Counted from the first letter of the stretch, positions 31,215 to 41,525 are shown. The stretch is 64,000 nt of DNA from Gillisia sp. (GCA_024635655.1 JAGXIL010000096.1:1-64000); one strand, 5' to 3'. The notes: generated by a model not told the origin, from the sequence alone. A program made the numbers and translations.

Positions 31215-32588
31215 ATGCGGCAAATACTGGTAATAGGTGCAGGAAAATCAACTTCAGTACTCATTAATTATTTGAAAAACAGATCTGAGGAAGAAAACCT
31301 GAAACTTACCATTGGGGATATTGATCTAAAACAAGCGAAAAAGATCTCTGGAGACCATCCAAACTGTACAGCTGTACAACTGGATGTCTTTAATAAGGAA
31401 GATCGCCGGGCCGCCATAAAAGCTGCAGATATCGTGATATCCATGTTGCCTGCCCGTTTTCATATTGAAGCGGCAAGGGACTGTATAAAATTTAAAAAGA
31501 ACCTGGTCACGGCTTCTTATGTCAGCAAAGAAATGAAAGCCCTTGATGCGGAAGTAAAGCAGAATGGACTCATCTTCATGAATGAAATTGGAGTTGATCC
31601 GGGGCTTGATCATATGAGCGCCATGAAAGTCATTGACAGGATTAGAGATCAAGGCGGAAAACTTCTCCTTTTTGAATCTTTTACCGGAGGCCTTGTTGCG
31701 CCTGAAAGTGACACAAATCTCTGGAACTATAAATTTACGTGGAACCCCAGGAATGTTGTGGTCGCAGGCCAGGGAGGAGTAGCCGAGTTTATTCAGGAAG
31801 GTAAATACAAGTACATTCCGTACCACAGATTATTCAGAAGAACAGAATTCTTATACGTAGAAGGCTACGGAAGATTTGAAGGCTATGCCAACAGGAACTC
31901 CTTGGATTACCGGAGCATCTATGGACTGGAAGACATCCTTACCCTGTACCGGGGAACAATAAGAAGGGTTGGGTTTAGCCGGGCCTGGAATATGTTTGTA
32001 CAACTGGGAATGACAGATGATACTTATAAACTTCAGAATTCTGAAACCATGAGTTACCGGGATTTTGTAAATTCCTTTCTCCCCTATTCTCCTACAGATT
32101 CTGTAGAATTAAAATTGCGTCATAACCTGAAAATTGATCAGGATGATATCATGTGGGATAAACTGGTAGAATTGGATCTTTTTAATGACCATAAAAAACT
32201 TGGGATAAAAGATGCTACTCCGGCACAGGCACTACAAAGGATCCTGGAAGAAAAATGGACCTTAGCCGAAGAGGACAAAGATATGATCGTGATGTATCAC
32301 AAATTCGGGTATGAGATCAATGGTGAAAGAAAACAAATTGATTCTACCATGGTCCATATTGGAAAAGACCAGACACAAACCGCCATGGCAAAAACCGTGG
32401 GCTTACCCCTTGCAATTGCCACCCTTGCCATACTCAATAAAAAGATCACCACCCCCGGCGTACAGATCCCTATAACAAGAGAAGTTTATGAGCCAATCTT
32501 ACAGGAACTTGAGGTATATGGCATTACATTTAAGGAAAAAGAAACTGAATATTTAGGCTATAACCCTTTTGGGGAAGTAGGCAATTAA
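31215..32588 (+). CDS. Saccharopine dehydrogenase-like protein
   Basis: A 457-residue NAD(P)-dependent oxidoreductase. The nucleotide-binding motif is VIGAGKSTSVLINYL at the N terminus. MLPARFHIEAARDCIKFKKNLVTASYVSKEM and NEIGVDPGLDHMSAM are characteristic of saccharopine dehydrogenase (glutamate-forming, Lys9-type). It would cleave saccharopine to aminoadipate semialdehyde and glutamate in lysine breakdown. An Lrp-type regulator gene follows 42 bases downstream from its ATG, a typical arrangement for amino acid catabolism. The exact substrate is inferred. Confidence 0.88.
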   Translation: MRQILVIGAGKSTSVLINYLKNRSEEENLKLTIGDIDLKQAKKISGDHPNCTAVQLDVFNKEDRRAAIKAADIVISMLPARFHIEAARDCIKFKKNLVTASYVSKEMKALDAEVKQNGLIFMNEIGVDPGLDHMSAMKVIDRIRDQGGKLLLFESFTGGLVAPESDTNLWNYKFTWNPRNVVVAGQGGVAEFIQEGKYKYIPYHRLFRRTEFLYVEGYGRFEGYANRNSLDYRSIYGLEDILTLYRGTIRRVGFSRAWNMFVQLGMTDDTYKLQNSETMSYRDFVNSFLPYSPTDSVELKLRHNLKIDQDDIMWDKLVELDLFNDHKKLGIKDATPAQALQRILEEKWTLAEEDKDMIVMYHKFGYEINGERKQIDSTMVHIGKDQTQTAMAKTVGLPLAIATLAILNKKITTPGVQIPITREVYEPILQELEVYGITFKEKETEYLGYNPFGEVGN

Positions 32589-32630
32589 TTTAATATCTTG
32601 TTACCAGATTTATACCCCAAACCTACCTAC

Positions 32631-33101
32631 ATGAAACTAGTCGATGAAAAAGTAAAAATTGATTGCGTAGAAAAAACTATCCTTAATTATCTTATGGAAG
32701 ATGCCCGAAAACCCATTCTTGAAATTGCCAGAAGCATGGGGATAAGCGGGGCCGCTATACATCAAAGGCTTCGGAAACTGGAAAAATCCGGTCTCATAGA
32801 AGGTTCCAGGCTCGTGATAAACCCCAGATTGTTAGGCTACACTACACAGGCTTTTGTTGGTGTTTATTTGGATAAAGCCGTCAACAGCCCTGTAACCATT
32901 AAAAAACTGGAAGAGATCCCTGAGGTTGTGGAATGCCATTACACCACCGGGAACTGGTCCATCTTTATAAAGATGTTGTGTAAAAACAATGAACATTTAA
33001 TGACGGTTCTCAATAAAGATATCCAGGCAATAGACGGTGTATCCCGCACAGAAACCTTTATTTCTCTGGACCAACAAATTCAGCGACAAATTAAGGTGTA
33101 A
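32631..33101 (+). CDS. Lrp/AsnC-family transcriptional regulator
   Basis: A 156-residue regulator with an N-terminal winged HTH (DARKPILEIARSMGISGAAIHQRLRKLEKSGLI) and a C-terminal RAM ligand-binding domain (ending in VSRTETFISLDQQI). ATG 32631 (MKLVDEKVKIDCVEKT) is chosen; the frame is open to 32598. It probably responds to an amino acid and controls the adjacent saccharopine dehydrogenase-like gene. Confidence 0.92.
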   Translation: MKLVDEKVKIDCVEKTILNYLMEDARKPILEIARSMGISGAAIHQRLRKLEKSGLIEGSRLVINPRLLGYTTQAFVGVYLDKAVNSPVTIKKLEEIPEVVECHYTTGNWSIFIKMLCKNNEHLMTVLNKDIQAIDGVSRTETFISLDQQIQRQIKV

Positions 33102-33141
33102 TATTTGGATTTATTCTAAATAAGGAATAATTTTGTCGGCG

Positions 33142-33447
33142 ATGACAGTATTATTTGAATCCCAATTTTTTACTTCTTACCAGGCTGAAAAAGGCAGGTA
33201 TTTCATTTTTGATTTTAATCATAAAATGATCAAACTTTCTTTTTGTCAGCTTTTGGCTTTCAGGCAGAAAGTTAAAGAGATCGATCTGGAGAAACATTTC
33301 ACAGGGGAGAATGAGCACGGTATGGAGATCCTCCTGCTTTGTAACCGCGAACATATGTTCATTTTCAACACCCTTGAAGTAATAGATCTTAAACAATTTG
33401 TCAAAGGCACTTTTGCCATGCTTGAGCTCAACTCCCTGGTATATTAA
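33142..33447 (+). CDS. Conserved small flavobacterial protein, unknown function
   Basis: A 101-residue soluble protein with no recognised domain (MTVLFESQFFTSYQAEK...). I recognise only that such short proteins occur beside ferritin or Lrp genes in related genomes. The frame is open from TTG 33133, but ATG 33142 is preferred. A TAATTTTG (-10-like) sequence at 33128-33135 would put the transcript start at the ATG itself, so the mRNA could be leaderless. It is flanked by the Lrp gene and ferritin. Confidence 0.7.
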   Translation: MTVLFESQFFTSYQAEKGRYFIFDFNHKMIKLSFCQLLAFRQKVKEIDLEKHFTGENEHGMEILLLCNREHMFIFNTLEVIDLKQFVKGTFAMLELNSLVY

Positions 33448-33551
33448 GCATTACCCCTCCTTTCCTTAGTTAGATTGCTTCTAAATTCAAATGATGTTTA
33501 GATAAGGTGTTCCTTTTTGATTAACTTTATACAAAAGAAAAGAATAAATAA

Positions 33552-34073
33552 ATGAAAGATCTAGTAAGACAAAAGTTAAGCATTCATGTTGAGATCATGG
33601 ATCTTCTAAATGAACAGATAAAAAAAGAAGCACACTCTTCATCTATATACCTGGCTATGGCTTCCTGGTGTGACCACAATGCACTGGATTACAGCGCCGA
33701 ATTCTTCTATGAACAATCGCTGGAAGAACGGGAACACATGATGAAAATTTTCAGGTTTATAAATGATAATGGAGGAACCGCATATTCTCCTGAAGTGAGC
33801 ACTATAAACCACGAATACAATTCCCTGGAAGAAATTTTCGAAACGGCACTGGACCAGGAGATAAAGATCACCAAATCCATACATAATATTGTTTTTCAAT
33901 GCAGAAAGCTGCAGGATCTCACTACAGAGAATTTCCTACAGTGGTTCGTTCACGAGCAAATGGAAGAAGAGCAAACCATACGCCGCGCCCTGGAATTATT
34001 TGACCTGATGGGAAGTGAGGGCCTTGCCTTAAAACTTCTTGACGAGAGAATTCCGCATATAAGAAAAAAGTAA
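33552..34073 (+). CDS. Ferritin
   Basis: Bacterial non-haem ferritin of 173 residues, an iron-storage cage subunit. The four-helix fold carries ferroxidase ligands in INEQIKKEAHSSSIYLAMASWCD-like order near 20-40, with EEREHMMKIF (E-x-x-H) near 56-60 and the HEQMEEEQTIRR region near 130. It ends before a strong terminator and stands alone. Confidence 0.95.
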   Translation: MKDLVRQKLSIHVEIMDLLNEQIKKEAHSSSIYLAMASWCDHNALDYSAEFFYEQSLEEREHMMKIFRFINDNGGTAYSPEVSTINHEYNSLEEIFETALDQEIKITKSIHNIVFQCRKLQDLTTENFLQWFVHEQMEEEQTIRRALELFDLMGSEGLALKLLDERIPHIRKK

Positions 34074-34111
34074 GAGCGACGGAATTTGTTATGCATTTTA
34101 AATACAGGAAT

Positions 34112-34148
34112 AAAAAAAGGGCAATTTAAAAAATTGCCCTTTTTTTTG
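34112..34148. terminator. Terminator between ferritin and the YugP-type protease
   Basis: AAAAAAAGGGCAATTT and AAATTGCCCTTTTTTTT form a strong symmetrical stem, serving both convergent genes. Confidence 0.92.
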
Positions 34149-34165
34149 TGTCTTCTATTTAAACC

Positions 34166-34852
34166 TTATCGTCTCCCCATATAAATACTAACGAAGTAAA
34201 GCAAGGTTGCCAGTGAACCTACTGCCGCAACAACATATGTTCTTGCTGCCCATTTGAGGGAATCTTCCGCTGCATCGTGTTCATTGGCAGTAAGCATATT
34301 CTCTGTTTCCAACCAAACCAATGCCCTCTTACTGGCATCATATTCAACAGGTAAGGTTATAAAGCTGAACAAGGTACCGGCGGCGAACAAAATGATACCT
34401 ATTAATAATATGGTACTACCCATGGCTGTAGAAGCCATTAAAACCAAGCCTCCAAGGATCACCCATTGTGAAAGTTTTGATGCCACACTTACCATAGGAA
34501 CCAACTGACTTCTCATAGTTAACCAGCTATAGGCCTGTGCATGCTGCACCGCGTGCCCGCACTCATGGGCTGCTACTGCCGCCGCTGCCGCGTTACGTTG
34601 CGTATATACTCCTTCACTGAGATTTATGGTCTTTTTGGCAGGATTATAATGGTCTGTCAACATTCCGGGAGTTGAAATGACTTTTACATCTGTGATCCCA
34701 TTATCGTACAACATTTTTTCAGCAATCTCTTTTCCGCTCATCCCGTTTTTAAGGTGAACCTGCGAGTATTCCTTAAATTTACTCTTCAATTTATTGCTAA
34801 CATACATACTCACTATAAAGATGAGACCCGCAATAACATAATATCCTAACAT
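34166..34852 (-). CDS. Zinc metallopeptidase, YugP/DUF2518-like membrane protease
   Basis: A 228-residue membrane protein with an N-terminal anchor (2-20). The zinc motif is HECGH (H96, E97, H100), within [17 protein letters not shown]. Three hydrophobic segments lie in the C-terminal half. This is the layout of neutral zinc metallopeptidases of the YugP family. Substrates are unknown. The product ends at SIYMGRR, and a TATCTTTG promoter precedes it. Confidence 0.88.
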   Translation of the reverse strand: MLGYYVIAGLIFIVSMYVSNKLKSKFKEYSQVHLKNGMSGKEIAEKMLYDNGITDVKVISTPGMLTDHYNPAKKTINLSEGVYTQRNAAAAAVAAHECGHAVQHAQAYSWLTMRSQLVPMVSVASKLSQWVILGGLVLMASTAMGSTILLIGIILFAAGTLFSFITLPVEYDASKRALVWLETENMLTANEHDAAEDSLKWAARTYVVAAVGSLATLLYFVSIYMGRR

Positions 34853-34879
34853 GCTGTTTATTTTTTAATTTTCTAAAGT

Positions 34880-34887
34880 CAAAGATA
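34880..34887 (-). promoter_or_regulatory. Probable -10 element of the metallopeptidase gene
   Basis: TATCTTTG on the minus strand, 28 bases before the start codon, matches TAnnTTTG. Confidence 0.55.
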
Positions 34888-35036
34888 GCAAAAATCCAGC
34901 CATTTTTATACGTGACATATATTGTCAAATTGGCCTGTGCAATGCATCCGGAGGTGCATTCACTTAAAGTTTTCCCAATTATTTCCTCTTCTAAGGAATC
35001 TGCGAAATCAAGTTCTCCTCAACTTAAGATATTTTC

Positions 35037-35044
35037 TATATTTG
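35037..35044 (+). promoter_or_regulatory. Probable -10 element of pyrH-frr
   Basis: TATATTTG matches TAnnTTTG and lies 23 bases before ATG 35068. This rules out the longer frame that starts at 34912, which would begin upstream of the promoter. Confidence 0.6.
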
Positions 35045-35067
35045 CAACACTCATCTATAAACTCTTT

Positions 35068-35775
35068 ATGCAATACAAACGTATACTCTTAAAATTATCC
35101 GGCGAAGCATTAATGGGAAACCGACAATATGGAATAGACCCCGAACGCCTTTCTGAATATGCAAAAGAAATAAAATCTGTTACTGAATTAGGTGTTGAAG
35201 TTTCTATTGTAATTGGTGGAGGTAACATTTTTAGAGGTGTAGCCGGAGCGAGCAAAGGAATGGATAGGGTTCAGGGAGATAATATGGGAATGCTGGCAAC
35301 AATTATCAATGGCCTTGCCCTGCAAAGTGCCCTGGAAGATGCTGATGTAGAAACCAGGTTGCAGTCTGCCATAAAAATTAATGAAATGGCCGAGCCTTTT
35401 ATTAGAAGAAAAGCGATTCGTCACCTGGAAAAGGGACGTGTGGTGATCTTTGGAGGCGGAACGGGAAATCCTTACTTTACAACAGATTCTGCCGCGGTAT
35501 TGCGAGCAATTGAAATTCACGCCGATGTGATTTTAAAAGGCACCCGGGTAGACGGTATTTATACTGCCGACCCCGAAAAAGATAAACTGGCAACAAAATT
35601 TGATTTTATAAGTTTTGAAGACGTTTTAAAGAAAGGTTTAAAAGTGATGGACACTACCGCCTTTACCTTAAGTCAGGAAAACGAATTGCCTATAATTGTT
35701 TTTGATATGAATACCCCCGGAAATCTTTTTAAGGTAGTTTCAGGAGAAAATATAGGAACTAAAGTAAATATTTGA
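35068..35775 (+). CDS. pyrH: UMP kinase
   Basis: Phosphorylates UMP to UDP; 235 residues, the usual bacterial hexameric type. [14 protein letters not shown] opens the amino-acid-kinase fold. IGGGNIFRG and [21 protein letters not shown] line the nucleotide and UMP sites. MQYKRILL at 35068 is the family start; upstream codons are not conserved and lie across the promoter. frr follows 43 bases later. Confidence 0.96.
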   Translation: MQYKRILLKLSGEALMGNRQYGIDPERLSEYAKEIKSVTELGVEVSIVIGGGNIFRGVAGASKGMDRVQGDNMGMLATIINGLALQSALEDADVETRLQSAIKINEMAEPFIRRKAIRHLEKGRVVIFGGGTGNPYFTTDSAAVLRAIEIHADVILKGTRVDGIYTADPEKDKLATKFDFISFEDVLKKGLKVMDTTAFTLSQENELPIIVFDMNTPGNLFKVVSGENIGTKVNI

Positions 35776-35818
35776 TAAACATATATTCGAAGATTTTTTC
35801 AACATTAAGTTTAAACAA

Positions 35819-36373
35819 ATGAATGAAGAAGTAGATTTTATTTTAGAGAGTACAGAGGAGAATATGCAACAGGCAATAAAACACCTGGAAAAGCAACTCC
35901 TGAATATTAGGGCAGGTAAAGCCAGTCCCGCTATGCTGGGAAGTGTGATGGTAGAGTATTACGGCAGTAAGACGCCGCTCAACCAGGTAGCCAATATCAA
36001 CACTCCAGATGCCAGGACAATCTCTATCCAGCCATTTGAAAGAGGTACTATTCCAAATATTGAAAAAGGGATCATGCACGCCAACCTGGGCTTTAATCCA
36101 ATGAACAATGGAGAAAGTGTGATCATAAATGTTCCGCCACTAACTGAAGAAAGAAGACGGGAACTGGCAAAGCAGGCTAAAGCTGAAGCCGAAGAAGCAA
36201 AGATTGGAATTAGAAATGACCGGAAAGTGGCAATGAATGACATAAAGAAACTGGACATTTCTGAAGATCTCACCAAGATCGCTGAAGAAAACGTGCAGGA
36301 ACTTACCGATCAATACATCAAAAAAGTAGATACTATATTTGAATATAAAGAGAAAGAGATCATGACGGTTTAA
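35819..36373 (+). CDS. frr: Ribosome recycling factor
   Basis: Releases the post-termination ribosome with EF-G. The 184 residues include the three-helix-bundle segments LLNIRAGKASPAMLGSVMVEYYG and PLTEERRRELAKQAKAEAEEAK. The C terminus reads YIKKVDTIFEYKEKEIMTV. It is cotranscribed with pyrH, a widely conserved pair, and followed by a terminator-like hairpin. Confidence 0.97.
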   Translation: MNEEVDFILESTEENMQQAIKHLEKQLLNIRAGKASPAMLGSVMVEYYGSKTPLNQVANINTPDARTISIQPFERGTIPNIEKGIMHANLGFNPMNNGESVIINVPPLTEERRRELAKQAKAEAEEAKIGIRNDRKVAMNDIKKLDISEDLTKIAEENVQELTDQYIKKVDTIFEYKEKEIMTV

Positions 36374-36402
36374 ATCTACAATTCGTCATTTATTTTTACT
36401 TC

Positions 36403-36457
36403 AGCTTCATGATATTGAATTTATGCATAATGCCAGATCAATATATTGAAGCTTTTT
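36403..36457 (+). terminator. Probable terminator after frr
   Basis: AGCTTCATGATATTGA and TCAATATATTGAAGCT pair over 14 of 16 positions around an ~19-base loop, followed by TTTTT. Confidence 0.6.
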
Positions 36458-36499
36458 TAATATGTATATATTGAGCGTATCTTTATGAAATAATACCCA

Positions 36500-38965
36500 A
36501 TGCGATCTGCCCTTATTTTACTGGTCTTCCTTTTCTCTCTCTCCGGGACTTCCGCACAATCTCTTATTTCCGGAAAAGTGATCTCTGCTGAAACAGGTGA
36601 GCCTGTACCTTTTGCTACAGTCCAAACTTCTGATGATAACAGGACCTTAACCAACATCCGGGGAAACTTTGAATTGGAAACCGAATCAGGATCCGAAAAA
36701 TTTATAATTTCCTATCCGGAATTTTCACCTAAAGAAGTTGCCATAGATCCTTCCTCCTCTTTTTACCTGATCAGGCTTTCTGCTAAAGCAGCACTTTCAG
36801 CTGAAGGCATTTCCGAAGAAGAGAAAAAGATCAATGATATCATCAGCCTTGCTATTGAGAACCGAAAAAATAATGATCCGCAGCTGGCGCTGGACACTTA
36901 TAAATTCAACAGCTACACCAAACTTGTTATTGATAAGCAAAGAGATCTTCTTGGAGATGTCATTGACCCCTATTCTTTAGAAAAAGAGGAGAACCAAACC
37001 GCCTCCAGGTCCTTTCTTTCAGAAAAAGTTTCTGAACACATTTATAAAAAACCCGGATATGAAAAGGAAATAGTTACAGGATTCGCAACTGCCGGTTTTA
37101 AATCCCCTGCCTATGAGGTTTTACTTTTTAATATAGATCCCCCATCCCTATATGGAAATGACTATCCGTTTTACGGTATAAGTTACTCCGGTCCATTAGG
37201 GAAAAATGCCCTCAACAACTACACCTATAAAATTCTGGATACTGTGGCAATTGAAAACAGACCGGGGTATCTTGTCTATTTTAAACCCAAAAAGGAGACC
37301 AAAACACCCGGGTGGGAAGGGATCTTTTATCTGGATACGGAAAGCCTTGCCATTCAAAAAGCAAATATCCAGCTCTACCAGGCCATTCATATTGAGGTTG
37401 ACTATAATTTTTCATATAACGAATTTGAAAATATCTGGTTTCCGAAAAATAAACAGGTCGTGCTTAAACCCGGAACCGGAGGAAAAGATGTTGCTATTTT
37501 TGGCGGAAGTATTTCTTTAGGAACTGTACAACGCAGAAGTTCTATTTTAAATATGGTTTTAAGGAGCAGTGAATTAAAAAAAAACCTTGCCCTCACCTCT
37601 ACCACAACACATTTTGATATAGGATTAAATGAACCCGTGGAATTAGAAAATTATACAGCCTCTGTCAAAGTTTTAAAAGAGGCAATTGACAGGCCTGACA
37701 ATTTTTGGGAAGCGCACCGGCAGCAGCCTTTTACAAGGGAGGATGAACTCACCCCCCCAAGAGTTGAAACGGCGCTTGAGGAAGAAAATGTCTTGCGGAA
37801 AATAGAAGTTCTGGATGCGGTCTCTTCTGGATTCTATCCCGTCAAATTCTGGAACTTTGAGCTTGGTAATTTTGTGCAGTATAATAATTATGAAGGCCTG
37901 AGACTGGGGGCGGGCGGAGAGACCAATGAAAAATTTTCAGAGAATTTCCGGCTAAATTCCTATGTTGCCTATGGGATTAAGGATCGTGCATTTAAATATG
38001 GAATAGGAGGCGGAGTTTTGTTGAACGGGCGAACAGGAACCTGGCTTAATCTCAGTTACAGGCAGGATATTCGGGAAGTAGCAAGTCATTCTTTCATCAA
38101 AGGAGAACAGGATTTTTCTATTCTTGAACCGCGGCTTGTAAACATAAGTTATTATTATTCTTACAATACTCTCGAGACAAGTATAGAGCACCGGATCACT
38201 CCTTTAATGGATGCGGAAATTTCCTTCTCCCGCAGTGATATTTCCCAGCTCAGGGAATACGCATTTTTAAATGATGGCCAGCTTTACAGAAATTACACCA
38301 TTACAGAAGCGCAATTGGGATTTTTATGGAGGCCTTTCAGTAAATTTTTAAGCACCCCCAGGTCACATTTTCTCTATGACAAAAGGTACCCCATTATTAC
38401 TGGCCAGCTCACCAAAAGTCTCGATGGCACCTTTGGAGGAGATTTCAACTTTACTAAACTGAGTTTGCAGGCAAGGTATCAGCATTTTAGGCAAAACCTT
38501 TCTGTGACCCAGATCACTCTTGAAGGTAATTACGGGGTTGGAGAACTGCCACTTACCCATGCTTTCCATTCCTTTCCCAATAATCCCAATAAACCCGGAA
38601 TCTTTGACCGGTTTTCAGTTGCAGGAGAAAGAAGCTTTGAAACGATGTACTTCAATGAATTCTTTAGTGACCGGCAGGCCTCTGTTCATATCAAACATCA
38701 ATTCGCTCCTTTTAAGATCACCTCCTCAATAAAGCCGGAATTAGTTCTAATTTCCCGCCATGTCATCGGAAATTTTTCAAATACAGCAGCTCATCAAAAT
38801 ATAACCTTCAATACCCTGGAACATGTGTATTCTGAAGGTGGCCTGGAACTTAATAAGATCCTGCTTGGTTTTGGCCTTAGCACAGCCTACCGTTACGGGG
38901 CATATCAATTACCCACTTTTAAAGAAAATTTTTCCCTGAAGTTCACTTTTCAGCTAAGTATCTAA
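36500..38965 (+). CDS. DUF5686 outer-membrane protein with carboxypeptidase-regulatory-like domain
   Basis: An 821-residue protein with a signal peptide (MRSALILLVFLFSLSGTSAQ). A CarboxypepD_reg-like beta-sandwich (about 22-95, SGKVISAETGEPVPFATV) comes next. A long DUF5686 region then ends in a beta-barrel with terminal aromatic-rich strands (FTFQLSI). Members of this family are predicted outer-membrane proteins in Bacteroidota; function unknown. An MMPL exporter gene lies 79 bases downstream but has its own promoter. Confidence 0.85.
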   Translation: MRSALILLVFLFSLSGTSAQSLISGKVISAETGEPVPFATVQTSDDNRTLTNIRGNFELETESGSEKFIISYPEFSPKEVAIDPSSSFYLIRLSAKAALSAEGISEEEKKINDIISLAIENRKNNDPQLALDTYKFNSYTKLVIDKQRDLLGDVIDPYSLEKEENQTASRSFLSEKVSEHIYKKPGYEKEIVTGFATAGFKSPAYEVLLFNIDPPSLYGNDYPFYGISYSGPLGKNALNNYTYKILDTVAIENRPGYLVYFKPKKETKTPGWEGIFYLDTESLAIQKANIQLYQAIHIEVDYNFSYNEFENIWFPKNKQVVLKPGTGGKDVAIFGGSISLGTVQRRSSILNMVLRSSELKKNLALTSTTTHFDIGLNEPVELENYTASVKVLKEAIDRPDNFWEAHRQQPFTREDELTPPRVETALEEENVLRKIEVLDAVSSGFYPVKFWNFELGNFVQYNNYEGLRLGAGGETNEKFSENFRLNSYVAYGIKDRAFKYGIGGGVLLNGRTGTWLNLSYRQDIREVASHSFIKGEQDFSILEPRLVNISYYYSYNTLETSIEHRITPLMDAEISFSRSDISQLREYAFLNDGQLYRNYTITEAQLGFLWRPFSKFLSTPRSHFLYDKRYPIITGQLTKSLDGTFGGDFNFTKLSLQARYQHFRQNLSVTQITLEGNYGVGELPLTHAFHSFPNNPNKPGIFDRFSVAGERSFETMYFNEFFSDRQASVHIKHQFAPFKITSSIKPELVLISRHVIGNFSNTAAHQNITFNTLEHVYSEGGLELNKILLGFGLSTAYRYGAYQLPTFKENFSLKFTFQLSI

Positions 38966-39016
38966 AAGACTGTTATTCTCCTTGATCTACAAGCTAATAA
39001 ATAGATGTGCTTTTTA

Positions 39017-39024
39017 TACCTTTG
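39017..39024 (+). promoter_or_regulatory. Probable -10 element of the MMPL exporter gene
   Basis: TACCTTTG matches TAnnTTTG, 19 bases before ATG 39044. Confidence 0.5.
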
Positions 39025-39043
39025 CAGCGCATAAAAATTATCA

Positions 39044-41437
39044 ATGTCAAAAATTTTAAGTTTCGGATTCTGGAACTCAATTGCCCGTGTAATCCTCAGG
39101 AACAGGGTGGTGATCCTCGCCATTATTATTGGGATTACCATCTTTCTTTCCACCCAATGGCAGCATATGAGATTCTCCTATACCGAGGCCAATTTGCTTC
39201 CTGATGATCATCCCATTAATTTAGTTTACAATGATTTTTTGGAAAAATTTGGGGAAGAGGGGAATTTAATAGTGCTTGCCGTTAAGGATTCCTCCCTTTT
39301 TACACCTGAAAAGTTTTCAGCCTGGAATCAGCTCACCCAAACCCTTCAAGGTTATCCTGAAGTAGAAAATGTCATAGGCCTTGGAAACTTAAAAAAACTT
39401 CAAAAATTTGAAGATCCCAAACGCTTTGAGATGGTGCCTTTCATTGATGAGGAGCAATGGGATATGGAGGACGTAAACCGGTACCGGGAAGAACTTTTTG
39501 AAGGCCTGCCCTTTTATGAAAATCTGGTTTACAGCGAGAATTCCAATACGGTACAAACCATTTTATATCTTGATGAAGACATTGTAAATTCAGAAGAAAG
39601 AAAGGTGTTCGTGCTTGAGCTTCTTCAGCCAATGATAGAAAAATTTGAAGATGATCATGGACTGGAGGTTTATGTCTCGGGAATGCCTTATATAAGAACT
39701 TTAAATGCCCAAAGTATAATTGATGAAATAGAGCTTTTTATTGGAGCCGCCCTTCTGGTTACCTCTCTTATATTTTTCTTCTTTTTCCGTTCGATACGTG
39801 CTACCTGGATCTCCATGCTTACGGTGATCATTGGTGTAATGTGGTCTTTTGGAGTCATAGGACTCTTCAATTTTGAGATCACAGTGCTTACAGCCCTGAT
39901 CCCTCCTTTAATCATTGTTATTGGGATTCCTAACTGTATCTTCCTTATCAATAAATATCAGCAGGAAATAAAGAACCACGGGAACCAGGCCAAATCTTTA
40001 CAACGGGTGATCACCAAAGTGGGAAATGCTACCTTATTGACCAATGTGACCACCGCCTCGGGTTTTGCCGCATTTATTTTAACTGACAGTAAGCTGCTCA
40101 GGGAATTTGGATTGGTAGCCTCCATAAATATCCTTGGGATCTTTATTTTAAGCCTCCTGATAATTCCCATTGTATACAGCTACATGAGGTTGCCCAAAGA
40201 AAAACACCTAAAACATCTTAACAAAAGGTGGATTGGAGCTTTTGTAGACTGGATGGAAAATATGGTAAGAAACCGCAGGATCACCATTTACATTACTACA
40301 ATTATTTTACTGGTGGTAAGTATCATTGGGATCTATAATATAAAAATTTCAGGAAGTCTGTTGGAAGATATGCCACAGGAAGCCGATTTTTTTCAGGATA
40401 TAAGATTTTTTGAGGAGGAATTTGACGGGATCATGCCTCTGGAAATTGTTATAGACACCAAAAGGCCCAGAGGAGCTTTATCCCTTTCCAATTTAAAACG
40501 AATGGAGTCCCTGGAAACGGAAATTTCAGATATTCCCGAACTTTCCTCTCCCCTTTCCCTGGTGCGCCTTGCCAAATATTCAAAACAGGCTTATTATAAC
40601 AATAATCCAAAATATTATCAGCTGCCTACCTCGCAGGAGCAAAATTTCATTTCTCCCTATTTACAGGGAATTGATTCTGAAGAAGATCTTCTTTCTGCCT
40701 ATGTAGACAGCACGGGGAGGTACGCCAGGATGACCACTTTTATGAAGGATATTGGAACTGAAGAAATGAACCGGATTGAGGAAAATCTTCGCCCGGAGAT
40801 CGCCAAAATTTTCCCCGAAGACCGTTATGATGTCACCATGACCGGAAAAGCCTTAATTTTTCAAAAGGGAACCACGTACCTTGTAAAAAACCTAATCGTT
40901 TCCCTTTCCCTGGCTATTTTACTTATAGCATTACTCATGGCATGGATGTTCCGGTCTCTCAGGATGATCCTGGTATCTTTAATTCCCAACCTGCTGCCTT
41001 TGCTGGTCACTGCTGGATTAATGGGATTTTTGGGAGTACCCATAAAACCTTCCACCATTTTAGTCTTCAGCATTGCATTTGGTATATCTGTAGATGACAC
41101 CATACATTTTCTTGCCAAATACCGGCAGGAACTCAAGGCCAATAAATGGAAGATAAAACGTTCTGTATATGCAGCGCTAAGGGAAACGGGAGTTTCCATG
41201 TTCTACACTTCAATAGTTTTGTTCTTTGGTTTCTCCGTATTTACAATAAGCAGTTTTGGAGGTACCGTAGCTTTGGGAGGATTGGTTTCTGCTACTTTAC
41301 TTTTTGCTATGCTGGCAAATCTGCTCCTACTGCCATCGCTCCTGCTTTCGCTGGAAAAGAATATTGCGAATGAAGAAACTTTAAAAGAACCGGCCCTGGA
41401 GATCATTCCGGAAGATGATTCCGAAGAGACCATTTAA
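39044..41437 (+). CDS. RND/MMPL-family exporter
   Basis: A 797-residue inner-membrane protein with two repeats of one N-terminal transmembrane helix, a periplasmic loop and five further helices (helix clusters near 230-360 and 620-775). RNRVVILAIIIGITIFLST opens it. GISVDDTIHFLAKYR is the typical MMPL motif in the second half, and LIVIGIPNCIFLINKY its counterpart in the first. It likely exports lipids or hydrophobic compounds by proton motive force. No partner gene is adjacent. Confidence 0.9.
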   Translation: MSKILSFGFWNSIARVILRNRVVILAIIIGITIFLSTQWQHMRFSYTEANLLPDDHPINLVYNDFLEKFGEEGNLIVLAVKDSSLFTPEKFSAWNQLTQTLQGYPEVENVIGLGNLKKLQKFEDPKRFEMVPFIDEEQWDMEDVNRYREELFEGLPFYENLVYSENSNTVQTILYLDEDIVNSEERKVFVLELLQPMIEKFEDDHGLEVYVSGMPYIRTLNAQSIIDEIELFIGAALLVTSLIFFFFFRSIRATWISMLTVIIGVMWSFGVIGLFNFEITVLTALIPPLIIVIGIPNCIFLINKYQQEIKNHGNQAKSLQRVITKVGNATLLTNVTTASGFAAFILTDSKLLREFGLVASINILGIFILSLLIIPIVYSYMRLPKEKHLKHLNKRWIGAFVDWMENMVRNRRITIYITTIILLVVSIIGIYNIKISGSLLEDMPQEADFFQDIRFFEEEFDGIMPLEIVIDTKRPRGALSLSNLKRMESLETEISDIPELSSPLSLVRLAKYSKQAYYNNNPKYYQLPTSQEQNFISPYLQGIDSEEDLLSAYVDSTGRYARMTTFMKDIGTEEMNRIEENLRPEIAKIFPEDRYDVTMTGKALIFQKGTTYLVKNLIVSLSLAILLIALLMAWMFRSLRMILVSLIPNLLPLLVTAGLMGFLGVPIKPSTILVFSIAFGISVDDTIHFLAKYRQELKANKWKIKRSVYAALRETGVSMFYTSIVLFFGFSVFTISSFGGTVALGGLVSATLLFAMLANLLLLPSLLLSLEKNIANEETLKEPALEIIPEDDSEETI

Positions 41438-41475
41438 AATGAAAATAAACCCCCGATAAATCAGGAAAAACTCGC

Positions 41476-41506
41476 TTGGTAAGCAGGCGCGGAAGATTTA
41501 TCTTTG
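41476..41506 (+). promoter_or_regulatory. Promoter of asnS
   Basis: TTG at 41476-41478, a 20-base spacer and TATCTTTG at 41499-41506 form a near-consensus Bacteroidota promoter; the asnS ATG is 19 bases downstream. Confidence 0.75.
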
Positions 41507-41525
41507 ATTTTGAAAACAAACCACA

